Shown here: positions 35,199 through 44,087 of the stretch, one piece after another
Layout: the number at the start of each line of letters is the position of its first letter
Position numbering within the stretch: position 1 is the stretch's first letter
Assembly (NCBI GenBank): GCA_013416395.1
Contig: JACCEP010000002.1
Span: forward strand, 434,001-498,000
DNA from: Alcaligenaceae bacterium
Lineage (GTDB): Bacteria; Pseudomonadota; Gammaproteobacteria; Burkholderiales; Burkholderiaceae_B
DNA: 64,000 bases
Direction: 5' to 3'
The notes under the pieces: generated by a model
What the model saw: only the letters and a program-made list of their open reading frames with translations
What the model was told of the DNA's origin: nothing
Database searches by the model: none
Translations under genes and position numbers: made by a program

Positions 35199-35912
35199 CT
35201 AAAACTCCCGAAAGCATCACCCCGCAGGGCGAAAATAAACGCATCGCAACCGTCGGGCTGTGCCAGAGTGTTTGCGGATCGTGCGCAGGCTTATTTTGAT
35301 TCTACCTGTATCTATGAACTATTAACGCAGAGCGCATCTACTTGATTTTCGAGTGTGGTAAACATAGCAGCAAAATGCGTAAAGCCACCGAAATACAATC
35401 CAGGCGCTACTTTAAAGTTACCGAGACACAACCCAAACGCTGCTATAAGGCTAGCAAAATACAACCTAAGTACTACTTATAGTGGCTGCCGAATACACGA
35501 CCCAGGCACAACTCTATATAGCTACCGAATACACGGCCCAAGCACAACTCTATATAGCTACCGAAGCCACAGCCCAAGGATTACTAAATAGTGTGATGCG
35601 GGTTCCCCTGAAGGCATGTGTCTGCCGTGGCAGAAATAAACCCACTGATGCCTTGTCGAGCTGCAAGGCTAGTGCATCTTGAGCGGGTGAGGCAGTCATG
35701 GTCGTAGCGTCTGAGGTCGCGCCGACGCTGTGCCCGCTTCACGAGCGCGAACAAGGATCGGGCTTTTTTTCCGGTATAATGCTTGCTTCCTTGCGTTATG
35801 TTAGGCGTATATTTACATAAGCCTTGCCAGGAAGACACTGTTTTTATTGTAGATTTTTAATCCGACCACGTCAGGGCACCTCGGCTCTGTCGCCAGTTAA
35901 AGAGGCTAAATA
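35199..35912. promoter_or_regulatory. Intergenic region with the rpsO promoter
   Basis: This 714-bp gap holds the minisatellite and then GC-rich sequence. At 35775-35780 there is a perfect TATAAT preceded by G-rich sequence and a T run; the -35 is not obvious. It is the best candidate for the rpsO-pnp promoter, about 130 bp ahead of the rpsO ATG, leaving room for an S15-binding leader. Short + strand frames in the minisatellite (for example 35355-35591) have no ribosome site and are not called. Confidence 0.5.
35384..35591 (+). repeat. Degenerate minisatellite of six ~33-36 bp units
   Basis: Units begin near 35384, 35417, 35450, 35485, 35521 and 35557, each starting G(C/T)(T/C)(A/G)CCGA or close to it. 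Units four and five are nearly identical (36 bp, ending CTATATA); the outer units are more diverged. Lengths are 33, 33, 35, 36, 36 and ~35. It lies in the intergenic region before rpsO, about 180 bp upstream of the promoter. No inverted-repeat or IS features are seen. Confidence 0.75.
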
Positions 35913-36182
35913 ATGTCTGTTTCCGACATCAACAAATCCGACATCGTCGCGCAATACCAGCGCGCGCAGGGTGATACCGGTTCCCCCGAAGTACAGGTTG
36001 CGCTGCTTACCGCGCGCATCAACGAGCTTACTGGTCACTTCAAGGCACACATGAAAGACCACCACTCGCGTCGTGGCCTGCTGCGCATGGTTAGCCGCCG
36101 CCGCAAGTTGCTCGACTACCTGAAGGGTCGCAATCCAGATTCGTACCGTTCGCTTATCGAAAAGCTCGGCCTGCGTAAGTGA
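35913..36182 (+). CDS. rpsO: 30S ribosomal protein S15
   Basis: 89 residues, the universal bacterial length. S15 binds 16S rRNA at the three-way junction of the central domain early in 30S assembly. The family segments [25 protein letters not shown] and [22 protein letters not shown] are intact. AAGAGG precedes the ATG. It forms the usual pair with pnp. Autoregulation by S15 on its own leader is known in other bacteria and is not shown here. Confidence 0.98.
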   Translation: MSVSDINKSDIVAQYQRAQGDTGSPEVQVALLTARINELTGHFKAHMKDHHSRRGLLRMVSRRRKLLDYLKGRNPDSYRSLIEKLGLRK

Positions 36183-36210
36183 TACCCGGGGCTAGCTCCC
36201 CGCGATGCAA

Positions 36211-36250
36211 CCGTGGACACCGCGCTTTGTCGTGGTGTGCACGGTTTTTT
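36211..36250 (+). terminator. rpsO-pnp intergenic terminator/processing hairpin
   Basis: CCGTGGACACCGCG and CGTGGTGTGCACGG form a long stem with one or two mismatches, followed by six T. In other bacteria the same place holds both the rpsO terminator and an RNase III site used in pnp autocontrol. pnp starts 20 bp later. Confidence 0.85.
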
Positions 36251-36270
36251 TATTGTAAGGATACTTTGTA

Positions 36271-38415
36271 ATGTTTAATAAAGTGAGCAAGTCGTTTCAG
36301 TACGGCCAGCACACAGTTGTTCTGGAGACTGGCGAGATTGCTCGCCAGGCATCGGGCGCCGTGCTGGTTTCTGTTGATGATACCGTTATTCTTGCGACGG
36401 TAGTGGCAGCCAAAACGGCCAAGCCAGGGCAGGATTTTTTCCCGCTTACTGTAGATTACGTAGAGAAAACCTATGCGGCCGGCCGCATTCCGGGCGGCTT
36501 CTTCAAGCGCGAAGGCAGGCCTTCAGAGAAAGAAATTCTCACTTGCCGTCTGATCGACCGCCCCCTGCGCCCGTTGTTTCCCGAAGGTTTCTATAACGAC
36601 GTCCAGGTTATCGTCCATGTTGTTTCGGTAAACCCAGAAGTTAACCCTGACATTCCCGCCATGATCGGTGCTTCTGCCGCGCTGGCCATTTCGGGTATCC
36701 CATTTAATGGCCCTATCGGCGCTGCGCGCGTAGGTTATGTTGATGGGCAGTATGTGCTTAACCCCACATCCACCCAGCTCGAAAGCTCGCAGATGGATCT
36801 CATCGTGGCTGGCACTGAAGCTGCCGTGCTTATGGTTGAATCCGAAGCTCAGCAACTGTCTGAAGAAATCATGCTGGGCGGCGTAGTGTTTGGTCACGAG
36901 CAGTCGCAAGTGGCGATTAACGCCATTCACGAACTCGTTGCCGAAGCTGGCAAGCCCGAATGGGACTGGCAGCCGCCCGCCAAAAACGAATCACTCGCAC
37001 GTGCTGTGTCAGCTGCGGCCCAAGAGGGTTTGCAGGCTGCTTACCAAGTACGCGAAAAACAGGCTCGCACTACGCAGTTGCGCCAAGTGTATGCTGACGT
37101 CAAGGCCCGTTTGGCCGAGCACGCAGCAGCCAAGGGCGAAGCGACGCCCGACAGCGTCGAAGTCGAGAACATGCTGTTTGATCTCGAAGCCAACATTGTG
37201 CGTGGGCAAATTCTCAACGGTGAGCCGCGTATTGACGGTCGCGACACGCGTACCGTGCGTCCCATCAGTATTCGCCTGGGTGTGCTGCCGCGTGCCCATG
37301 GCAGCGCGTTGTTTACCCGTGGTGAGACACAGGCTTTGGTAGTGGCCACGCTGGGCACCCGCCAAGACGAACAAATCATCGATTCCATCATGGGCGAGCA
37401 CCGTGATCGTTTCATGCTGCATTACAACTTTCCTCCGTTTGCCACCGGCGAAACCGGTCGTTTCGGTGCCCCCAAGCGTCGTGAAATCGGTCACGGCCGT
37501 CTTGCCAAGCGTGCCCTGATCTCGATGCTGCCCAAGCCTGAGGACTTCCAGTACACCATTCGCGTGGTGTCCGAGGTTACCGAGTCCAATGGCTCGTCTT
37601 CCATGGCGTCGGTTTGTGGTGGCTCGCTGGCCATGATGGATGCGGGTGTTCCGGTTGGTGAACACGTGGCTGGTGTAGCCATGGGTCTTATCAAAGACGG
37701 TGGCAAGTTTGCCGTGCTTACTGATATCCTGGGCGATGAAGATCATCTTGGCGACATGGATTTCAAGGTTGCTGGTACGGCAGGTGGCATCACTGCGCTA
37801 CAAATGGACATAAAAATCCAGGGCATCACCAAAGAAATCATGGAGATCGCGCTGGCACAGGCCAAAGAAGGCCGTCTGCATATTCTTGGCGAAATGAAAT
37901 CAGCCATCGAAGGTTCGCGTACCGAGCTTTCTGATTTTGCGCCACGTATGCTTAGCATCAAGATCAACCCCGAAAAAATCCGTGATGTCATCGGCAAGGG
38001 CGGCGCTACCATTCGCGCACTTACCGAAGAAACCGGCACGCAGATTGATATCGGCGACGATGGCACCATTACCATCTCCAGTGCTGATATGGAAAAAGCC
38101 CGTGAGGCCGAGCGCCGTATCAAAGAGCTGACCGCCGACGTCGAGGTAGGTCAAGAATATGAAGGCCCGGTCCTGCGTTTGCTCGACTTTGGCGCCATTG
38201 TTCAGGTTCTTCCTGGGCGTGATGGCTTGCTGCATATTTCTGAAATCGCCAACTACCGTATCGCCAACATCAATGACGTGCTTAAGGTTGGTCAGAGCGT
38301 GCGCATTAAGGTTATCGAAGCTGATGACAAAGGCCGCCTGCGTCTTTCCATGAAAGCTATTGGTGGTATCGAAGCCCAGGGCGGCCCACAGGCCCCCGTA
38401 GCTCCGGCGCAGTAA
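36271..38415 (+). CDS. pnp: Polyribonucleotide nucleotidyltransferase (PNPase)
   Basis: 714 residues, typical length. It is a 3'-5' phosphorolytic exoribonuclease of the RNA degradosome. The layout is RNase PH domain 1 (residues ~10-145), the helical linker, RNase PH domain 2 (~325-460, with [15 protein letters not shown]), a KH domain ([28 protein letters not shown], ~555-600) and an S1 domain (~620-690, [29 protein letters not shown]). The catalytic-site segment near [15 protein letters not shown] is intact. A strong terminator follows. Confidence 0.98.
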   Translation: MFNKVSKSFQYGQHTVVLETGEIARQASGAVLVSVDDTVILATVVAAKTAKPGQDFFPLTVDYVEKTYAAGRIPGGFFKREGRPSEKEILTCRLIDRPLRPLFPEGFYNDVQVIVHVVSVNPEVNPDIPAMIGASAALAISGIPFNGPIGAARVGYVDGQYVLNPTSTQLESSQMDLIVAGTEAAVLMVESEAQQLSEEIMLGGVVFGHEQSQVAINAIHELVAEAGKPEWDWQPPAKNESLARAVSAAAQEGLQAAYQVREKQARTTQLRQVYADVKARLAEHAAAKGEATPDSVEVENMLFDLEANIVRGQILNGEPRIDGRDTRTVRPISIRLGVLPRAHGSALFTRGETQALVVATLGTRQDEQIIDSIMGEHRDRFMLHYNFPPFATGETGRFGAPKRREIGHGRLAKRALISMLPKPEDFQYTIRVVSEVTESNGSSSMASVCGGSLAMMDAGVPVGEHVAGVAMGLIKDGGKFAVLTDILGDEDHLGDMDFKVAGTAGGITALQMDIKIQGITKEIMEIALAQAKEGRLHILGEMKSAIEGSRTELSDFAPRMLSIKINPEKIRDVIGKGGATIRALTEETGTQIDIGDDGTITISSADMEKAREAERRIKELTADVEVGQEYEGPVLRLLDFGAIVQVLPGRDGLLHISEIANYRIANINDVLKVGQSVRIKVIEADDKGRLRLSMKAIGGIEAQGGPQAPVAPAQ

Positions 38416-38463
38416 TAGTAAATGCCGTTGCGGCCTGCGGGCCGTATACGTGCAGCAGTAAAA

Positions 38464-38518
38464 ACATCGCCTCGACAGTCGTCTGCATTAAATGCGGCTG
38501 TCGAGGCGGTGTTTTTTT
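38464..38518 (+). terminator. Terminator after pnp
   Basis: A long stem (ACATCGCCTCGACAG with CTGTCGAGGCGGTGT) with an inner GCATT/AATGC hairpin is followed by seven T. It closes the rpsO-pnp operon and the A-rich 5' side may also serve the converging gene. Confidence 0.9.
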
Positions 38519-38561
38519 GTGTGTATATAGCCCGACTGACACGCCGGGCTGCTGCCAAGTG

Positions 38562-39167
38562 CTAGGCGGCGATATCGCCGCGACGTGTAGGTGTGTGAGA
38601 GGGGCAGCCGCCATCATCATCGTCGTGAGGGCGTATGGGCAGCGGAGGCAGGCCAATGTTTAGACGCACACGCTGACAATCGGGGTTGGGGCTGCCATCA
38701 GGCATCCAGGGGTCGAACTCACGGCAGGGCGATGGCCTTGATTCGTAAATGCTGCAGTGAATACCTGGCTGCCCGAGTTCACCACGCAGGGCGATGCAGC
38801 GCTGCCCGCCGTACTCGGTGCCTTTCATGCAGGCGCGCAGTGGGCCCACCTGGCTGACAAGGTCGACAGGTACGGTGCCACCACTTTCGCCGGCGAGCTC
38901 ACCACAGTAAAACGATACCCTGAAGTGCGCACAACAGGCGCCACAGCTAAGGCAGGGGTTGTTGGCGGTAGCGTCATTGCCGGCCTTGTGCCGAGGGGTG
39001 GATGGCCGCACGAGCGGCCGAGCATTGATACCGGGGGTAATGGTGGTTGGACCGCCTGGCGGCCCTGCAGTAGCCTCTTTCTGCGGGGTGAGGCTGCTAA
39101 GTAAAACGATATTGTGCGAGTATTTGGGTAGTTGCGGCATGGTGATGCCCAGTGATGGCGGGTGCAA
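38562..39167 (-). CDS. YkgJ-family cysteine cluster protein
   Basis: A 201-residue frame. The conserved domain begins near residue 70 with CLSCGACC, the Cys cluster that in YkgJ/FliB-type proteins binds zinc or an iron-sulfur cluster. Later cysteines in GQRCIAL, IHCSIYESRPSPCREF and NPDCQRV complete the family pattern, including the typical YESRPSPCREF. The first ~65 residues are low in conservation and Pro-rich, so the true start may be the second ATG (about 39140) or later. The biochemical role of the family is unknown. It converges with pnp. Confidence 0.75.
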   Translation of the reverse strand: MHPPSLGITMPQLPKYSHNIVLLSSLTPQKEATAGPPGGPTTITPGINARPLVRPSTPRHKAGNDATANNPCLSCGACCAHFRVSFYCGELAGESGGTVPVDLVSQVGPLRACMKGTEYGGQRCIALRGELGQPGIHCSIYESRPSPCREFDPWMPDGSPNPDCQRVRLNIGLPPLPIRPHDDDDGGCPSHTPTRRGDIAA

Positions 39168-39429
39168 ATATTGCCCGGCGTATCGGGCTTTTAATTATAT
39201 ATGAGCTGGTGCGCGATAAGCCTGCGAGTTCTGGCGAGATTTAGGTGCAGAGTTTGATGTCACGTTGGAGTGGGGCCGGCGAAGCGTTATTAAGGATGAT
39301 GACGGCCTATCTTAATTGTGCGAGGATTTGAGTGATTTCGATATTATGATGCGCATCGACGACAAGTAGGAGTTTTACCCCACGTAATACGGCTTGTGAT
39401 GATATCAGACCTAACAGCGGTACCTTGCA
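39168..39429. other. Intergenic, AT-richer stretch without a gene
   Basis: No coding frame, hairpin terminator or RNA gene can be supported here. It lies between the YkgJ-like gene and the LysR regulator, both on the minus strand, so it should hold the YkgJ promoter. Confidence 0.4.
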
Positions 39430-40350
39430 TCAAACGGTGGTATGAGATTGTTGGCTGGTGTCATCAGTTGTCGGCTGGACGATGGCCAGCGTCAGCATTC
39501 TTTCGAGGGCAGGGTTGGTATTGTCGGTCCGCCACGCCAGCCCGTGTTGCAACCTAGATGCGCCGGCTAATAATGGATGATAGACAATACCGGCGATGTT
39601 CAGGGTTTCGATTTCTCGTGGTATCACCCCTACCCCGGTGCCGGCTGCAATCAGACACAGCAGGGTCTGTGATGCTTCGGTTTCGCGTGCGACGTGCGGG
39701 GCGAAGCCTGCTTCCCGACACAGTGTTTCCATGGCTTTGCGCAGATGAAAGCCTTTTGCAGCAGGGTAGGCAACAAAAGGATCTTCGGCCAATTGTGCCA
39801 GAGTTACTCCAGAGGTCATTGCAAGGGGATGCGATTCACTTACCGCGATCGACAGCTCACTTTCCATCAACACACGAGACTCGATGCCAGGGCCATCAAT
39901 AGGCAGAAAGCATAAGGCGGCATCAAGCTCATCGTTCAATAGCTTCAGCCGCAGCTCGCCAGTTGGCAATGGGCCTTGAATGTCCAGATTTATGTCGGGA
40001 AAGGCGCGGCGGTAGTCGCGAACCAGTAGCGGTAGCCTTTCCTGGCTGGCTCTGCCGGTGTAGCCCAAGCGCAAACGCCCTGTCTCACCCCGTGCAGCAC
40101 GGCGACATGCATGGATGGCAGTGTCGAGCTGGTGAAACATGGGCTGGATATGCTCTAGAAAAACGGTTCCCGCAACAGTCAGGGCCACATAGCGGGTATT
40201 GCGATCGAACAGTTTGACGCCAAGATCTTCTTCGAGCTCGCGAATGCGTTGGCTCAGGGGAGGCTGAGCGATGTGTAGGCGCCTAGCTGCCCTAGTGAAG
40301 TTCTGTTCCATGGCAACTGCCATGAACCCTTGCAAGTGGCGTAATTCCAT
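39430..40350 (-). CDS. LysR-family transcriptional regulator
   Basis: 306 residues. The N-terminal winged HTH is MELRHLQGFMAVAMEQNFTRAARRLHIAQPPLSQRIRELE, and LFDRNTRYVALTVAG marks the linker start. The C-terminal co-inducer domain (about 90-295) has the two-lobed periplasmic-binding-like pattern. It is divergent from the bdhA2-fahA-Bug operon with a 125-bp gap containing an AT-rich partly palindromic stretch (ATATGCAATAAGTATA), where LysR proteins usually bind. It probably controls that operon in response to an aromatic breakdown intermediate; the ligand is unknown. Confidence 0.9.
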   Translation of the reverse strand: MELRHLQGFMAVAMEQNFTRAARRLHIAQPPLSQRIRELEEDLGVKLFDRNTRYVALTVAGTVFLEHIQPMFHQLDTAIHACRRAARGETGRLRLGYTGRASQERLPLLVRDYRRAFPDINLDIQGPLPTGELRLKLLNDELDAALCFLPIDGPGIESRVLMESELSIAVSESHPLAMTSGVTLAQLAEDPFVAYPAAKGFHLRKAMETLCREAGFAPHVARETEASQTLLCLIAAGTGVGVIPREIETLNIAGIVYHPLLAGASRLQHGLAWRTDNTNPALERMLTLAIVQPTTDDTSQQSHTTV

Positions 40351-40475
40351 AGTTGTGAGCTCACAAGATGATTAATATGCAATAAGTATAAATGACTGCT
40401 TTAAACAGTATTGGACTCAATAAATGAGGCCGCCTAAGCTCTCTCTGTTGTCTGAAACACAGATGGAGAGAATGA

Positions 40476-41264
40476 ATGAATGAGCTTGCAGGGCGCGTGG
40501 CGCTGATTACGGGGTCGAGTAGCGGTATCGGTCTGGCGGTTGCGCACCGTCTGGCCCGTGCCGGGGCAAAAGTGATATTGAATGGTCTGATCGAGCAGGC
40601 GGGTGCCGCTGCGCTGTGCCTTGAGTTTGAGCAAATGTACGGCCTGCCTGCAGAATTTGAGCATTGCGATCTGCGTGATCGCGAGCAGATCAAGGTGATG
40701 ATTGCAGCGCTAAATCAACGTCACGGGGCTCTGGATATTCTCGTCAATAACGCGGGCATCCAGCATGTGAGCACTATTGAGTCGTTTCCCGAAGATGTGT
40801 GGGACGACATGCTGGCCATCAACCTCTCAGCCAGTTTCCACACCGTACGCTTAGCTTTGCCCGCAATGAGGAGTCGTAATTGGGGGCGCATCATCAACAT
40901 GGCGTCAATCAGTGGGCTGCGTGGGAGAGCTGGTAAGGTCGGGTATAACGCGACCAAACACGGACTCGTAGGCCTGACCAAATCGGTTGCTGTCGAAACC
41001 GCCGATTCAGCAATTACCTGCAACGCTATCTGTCCTGGCTGGGTTCACACTCCGCTGGTGCAAAAGCAGATCGACGCGCTGGCCGCTCGCGAAGACATTG
41101 ACAACGATGCCGCTACTCATCGTCTGATTGGGCTGCGCCAGCCCTCTGGCAGGTTTGTCACGGTCGAGCAAATTGCCGAGCTGGCACTGTTTCTGTGCCT
41201 GCCAGCAACGGATGAAGTGCGCGGCGTTGCCTGGGCCATGGACGGCGGTACGACGGCTCTGTAA
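40476..41264 (+). CDS. 3-hydroxybutyrate dehydrogenase-like SDR, second copy
   Basis: 262 residues. It has TGSSSGIG, NNAG, and the Ser-Tyr-Lys set with KVGYNATKHG. It shares the CNAICPGWV(H/R)TPLV(Q/E)KQI signature with the bdhA at 10313, so both belong to the 3-hydroxybutyrate dehydrogenase clade but are clearly diverged. Its place directly before fumarylacetoacetase is telling: that enzyme releases acetoacetate, which this one could reduce to 3-hydroxybutyrate. It is the first gene of the operon and is divergent from the LysR gene. Confidence 0.78.
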   Translation: MNELAGRVALITGSSSGIGLAVAHRLARAGAKVILNGLIEQAGAAALCLEFEQMYGLPAEFEHCDLRDREQIKVMIAALNQRHGALDILVNNAGIQHVSTIESFPEDVWDDMLAINLSASFHTVRLALPAMRSRNWGRIINMASISGLRGRAGKVGYNATKHGLVGLTKSVAVETADSAITCNAICPGWVHTPLVQKQIDALAAREDIDNDAATHRLIGLRQPSGRFVTVEQIAELALFLCLPATDEVRGVAWAMDGGTTAL

Positions 41265-41280
41265 AAAAAGGAGATAACAC

Positions 41281-42636
41281 GTGCTGGATCATACACATGA
41301 CATACAGACGCTGAGCTGGGTGAAATCGGCACAGGGCCATGAAGCGTTTCCCTTACAAAATCTGCCCATGGGCGTCTTTATCGGCGCGAATGGTGTTGGA
41401 CGTATCGGCGTGGCGATTGGCGATGAGATTCTCGATTTGCCGGCATGTATAGAGGCGGGGCTGCTCTCTTCGCTACAGTCCGGAACACGGGAGACCTTGG
41501 GTGCTTCCACGCTGAATACATGGATGGCACTGTCACAGGCCGATCGCGTGGCTACTAGGCAGGCTGTTTTTGATGTGCTGGCTGACGGCAACGGAGCTGC
41601 TGCCAGGGCAGCACATATTCTGCGTCCCGCAGAGCAGTGTGAAATGATGCTGCCATCGGCTATCGGTGATTACACTGATTTTTATGCGGGTGTCCATCAT
41701 GCGACCAAGGTGGGCCGGCTGTTCCGCCCCGACTGCCCGCTGATGCCCAACTACAAACACATGCCGATTGCCTACCAAGGTAGGGCGTCGTCCATCCGCG
41801 TATCAGGCTCGCCAGTACGTCGTCCTCTTGGCCAAGTCAAACTCGCAGGCGGGCCGCAGTTGCAGCTTACCGATCGACTAGATTTTGAGCTGGAACTAGC
41901 TATCTGGGCGGGTGCTGGGAACGCACTGGGTGAGTCAATACCGATAGCGCGAGCACCCGCGCATATTGCGGGGTATGGTTTATTCAACGATTGGTCCGCA
42001 CGTGATATCCAAGCTTGGGAGTATCAGCCGCTGGGGCCTTTTCAGGGCAAGAATTTTGCATCGACGATATCGCCGTGGATTGTCACGAGCGAGGCATTGA
42101 CGCCATTTCGCATACCTGCCATGTCGCGTGGCACCGACGATCCGCAGATTGAGAGCTATCTGCTTGACGATGATGACCAACGCCTCGGTGGGCTGGGCAT
42201 TGAGCTTGAGGTCTTTCTCAGCTCTGTTGCCATGCGCCGCTCGGACCTGCCTGAGTTGCGTATCTCACGGTCACACGCGCAGCATCTTTACTGGACGCCG
42301 GCACAAATGGTAGTGCAGCACACTCTGAACGGATGTGATCTCAGGTCTGGCGATTTGTTGGGATCGGGGACAATATCGACGCCCAATGACGAAGGAAATG
42401 GCAGCTTGTTAGAGATGACTGCGGGTGGAACCCAAGCAGTCGTCCTGCCGACGGGCGAGAAGAGAATGTTTTTGTGCGATGGTGACGAAATTATTTTTAG
42501 GGCCAGAGCGCATCGCGAGGGATTCAACCCTGTCGGGTTTGGTGAGTGCCGTGCTCGGGTTCTGCCATCGCAGTGGGCCAACGGCGCAGATTTTGAGGCT
42601 GAACAGCCTTTTACACAGGAGAGAGACTTATCATGA
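41281..42636 (+). CDS. fahA: Fumarylacetoacetase
   Basis: 451 residues with a GTG start and AAGGAG upstream. The enzyme hydrolyses fumarylacetoacetate to fumarate and acetoacetate, the last step of tyrosine and homogentisate breakdown. The two-domain form is present: an SH3-like N-terminal domain and a C-terminal hydrolase domain with DYTDFYAGVHHATKVGRLFRP (catalytic His and metal-binding Asp), LDFELELAIW (metal Glu) and FNDWSARDIQAWEYQPLGPF. Lengths and motifs match true fumarylacetoacetases, not the short FAH-superfamily hydrolases. Homogentisate dioxygenase is not next to it, so the upstream steps are encoded elsewhere or the substrate differs. Confidence 0.92.
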   Translation: MLDHTHDIQTLSWVKSAQGHEAFPLQNLPMGVFIGANGVGRIGVAIGDEILDLPACIEAGLLSSLQSGTRETLGASTLNTWMALSQADRVATRQAVFDVLADGNGAAARAAHILRPAEQCEMMLPSAIGDYTDFYAGVHHATKVGRLFRPDCPLMPNYKHMPIAYQGRASSIRVSGSPVRRPLGQVKLAGGPQLQLTDRLDFELELAIWAGAGNALGESIPIARAPAHIAGYGLFNDWSARDIQAWEYQPLGPFQGKNFASTISPWIVTSEALTPFRIPAMSRGTDDPQIESYLLDDDDQRLGGLGIELEVFLSSVAMRRSDLPELRISRSHAQHLYWTPAQMVVQHTLNGCDLRSGDLLGSGTISTPNDEGNGSLLEMTAGGTQAVVLPTGEKRMFLCDGDEIIFRARAHREGFNPVGFGECRARVLPSQWANGADFEAEQPFTQERDLS

Positions 42637-43595
42637 TGAAATCTATTACCACAGGGTTGCTGGTGACTCTTGGCATGATTGCGGGCAGCGTCTATGCTTC
42701 CTCGTACCCAACCAAAGCAGTGCGGCTGATTGTGCCTTATTCTGCAGGTGGAGTAACAGATCAGATTGGCCGGGCGCTTGCCAATCAGATGGGAAAGCAT
42801 CTCGGACAGACCGTGGTGGTCGAAAACAAGACCGGTGCCAACGGCACCATGGGCGCGATCGAAATGCTGAATGCCAGGCCAGATGGCTACACCATCACTA
42901 TGGTGCCTATCGGTATTTTCCGCATGCCGCACCTTACTGGTGCCAGTTATGATCCGGCCAAAGACCTAACTTATATTTCGCAGGTGGCTGGCTACGATTA
43001 CTTTGTGGCTGTGCAGGCCGATGCGCCTTGGCAGTCTGCCAAAGACCTGGTCGATTATGCGCGCGTGCATCCTGACTCCATCTCGTACGGCACGCCGGGC
43101 GCATACAGCAGCCAGCATATTGCTATGGTTCAACTGGGTGAAGAGGCTGGTGTGAGCTGGACACATATTCCATATAAGGGCGATGCTGACGCCCTGGCAG
43201 CTATGCTGGGCGGACATATTCAGGTATTGGTTGGTGCAAGCACGGTGCTGCCGTACGTGCAGGATGGCAAGGTGCGCGTGCTGGCGGCGCTGGGGGCCGA
43301 GCGATCCACGTCGCTACCTGATAGGCCAACGCTCAAAGAAGAAGGGTATGGCGTGGTGCACGCATCTCCGTTTGGTATTGCGGGGCCTAAGAACATGCCT
43401 GAAGACGTTGTCGCTACACTGGACGGTGCCATTGGCGAAACCATGAAAGATCCAGATTTTCTGGCGCTGCTGCAGCGCGTGGGGGTTTCTCCCGCGTATA
43501 TGGATCATCCGACCTATACAGCGGCATCGCTGAAGAATGTTGACGTGGAGCGTGAGACGATTGAAGGTCTGTCCAAGCTGCTGCAGAAAGAGTAG
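42633..43595 (+). CDS. Bug-family tripartite tricarboxylate transporter receptor
   Basis: 320 residues. A signal peptide ends at VYA (about residue 23), and the mature protein starts SSYPTKAVRLIVPYSAGGVTDQIGRALANQM, the classical Bug/TctC opening. The PYKGDADALAAMLGGHIQV segment and two-lobed fold follow. Bug proteins bind carboxylates in the periplasm. The membrane partners TctA/TctB are not present nearby, which is common because this family is greatly expanded in Alcaligenaceae. It overlaps fahA by ATGA and is the last chromosomal gene before the right prophage. Confidence 0.9.
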   Translation: MMKSITTGLLVTLGMIAGSVYASSYPTKAVRLIVPYSAGGVTDQIGRALANQMGKHLGQTVVVENKTGANGTMGAIEMLNARPDGYTITMVPIGIFRMPHLTGASYDPAKDLTYISQVAGYDYFVAVQADAPWQSAKDLVDYARVHPDSISYGTPGAYSSQHIAMVQLGEEAGVSWTHIPYKGDADALAAMLGGHIQVLVGASTVLPYVQDGKVRVLAALGAERSTSLPDRPTLKEEGYGVVHASPFGIAGPKNMPEDVVATLDGAIGETMKDPDFLALLQRVGVSPAYMDHPTYTAASLKNVDVERETIEGLSKLLQKE

Positions 43596-43665
43596 CTTGG
43601 TGCGGGCGTGATCACCGCGGAGCCTAGATGGTTTTTGGTGCACCCAGCCGGAATGGTAAAACGGC
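43596..43665. other. Chromosome to prophage junction
   Basis: Only 70 bp separate the end of the Bug receptor gene from the end of the AlpA/Xis-like gene. The left attachment site should lie here, but no tRNA, direct repeat partner inside the window, or integrase gene can be seen. Confidence 0.4.
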
Positions 43666-43896
43666 TTAGTTGCTTGCTCTTGAGGCTTTGTTGCGTGATT
43701 TTTGCGTGCGGCCGTCAATTCTTACGCGTTGCATCTCTATCCATTCAACCACTTCTGGGCGGTCAAACATGATGCGGCCACCTATGCGGAATGCCCTAGG
43801 AAAGTCTGGCCGCTTAATAAGTTTCTCGCGCACATGCTGGGGAGTAAGTCCTCCCGCCATCTGCGCGACGGTGTTTATGTCGATCAGCTCTCGCAT
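43666..43896 (-). CDS. AlpA/Xis-like excisionase (recombination directionality factor)
   Basis: 76 residues from ATG 43896, chosen for the GGAG seven bases upstream. The N-terminal winged helix has LIDINTVAQMAGGLTPQHVREKLIKRPDFPRAFRIGGRIMFDRPEVVEWIE, the AlpA/MerR-like pattern of phage excisionases: a helix-turn-helix, a wing and then an Asp-x-x-E-V-x-x-W-I helix. The basic tail (GRTQKSRNKASR) suits DNA binding. It is the last gene of the leftward operon and lies at the prophage end, where Xis is expected. The integrase that should sit between it and the att site is absent. Confidence 0.7.
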   Translation of the reverse strand: MRELIDINTVAQMAGGLTPQHVREKLIKRPDFPRAFRIGGRIMFDRPEVVEWIEMQRVRIDGRTQKSRNKASRASN

Positions 43897-43907
43897 ATCG
43901 TACTCCA

Positions 43908-44087
43908 TCAAATAACCCACCACAGCACCCAGGCCGCCGCCGATACAATCCCGGCGCTGGCATAGGCTGCGGCATGCAAAATATAGTCAGTGCTGGCCTC
44001 GTAGCCCGCCCCGTCACGCTCGGCGGATGCGTGGGCGAGTAGGGCAGACAGTAAGGTTATGGCCAGCGGGATTAGGATCGTGTGCAA
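43908..44087 (-). CDS. Small membrane protein with TTG start
   Basis: 59 residues from TTG 44087, with GGGAGAG six bases upstream. The N-terminus looks like a signal peptide ending AHA-SA (residues 1-21), followed by a short soluble part and a second hydrophobic segment ending WVLWWVI. Its stop overlaps the ribosome site region of the AlpA-like gene. Frame, site and composition all look like a real small membrane or exported protein of a prophage early operon. No family is recognised. It overlaps a 53-codon frame in a different phase. Confidence 0.45.
   Translation of the reverse strand: MHTILIPLAITLLSALLAHASAERDGAGYEASTDYILHAAAYASAGIVSAAAWVLWWVI

Noticed and set aside
35384-35591. Minisatellite as a CRISPR array
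   Set aside because: Units are head-to-tail with no unique spacers, diverge along the array, and no cas genes are nearby.
35355-35682. Short + strand frames through the minisatellite
   Set aside because: The repeat unit keeps more than one frame open, so openness is not evidence of coding; no ribosome site is present.
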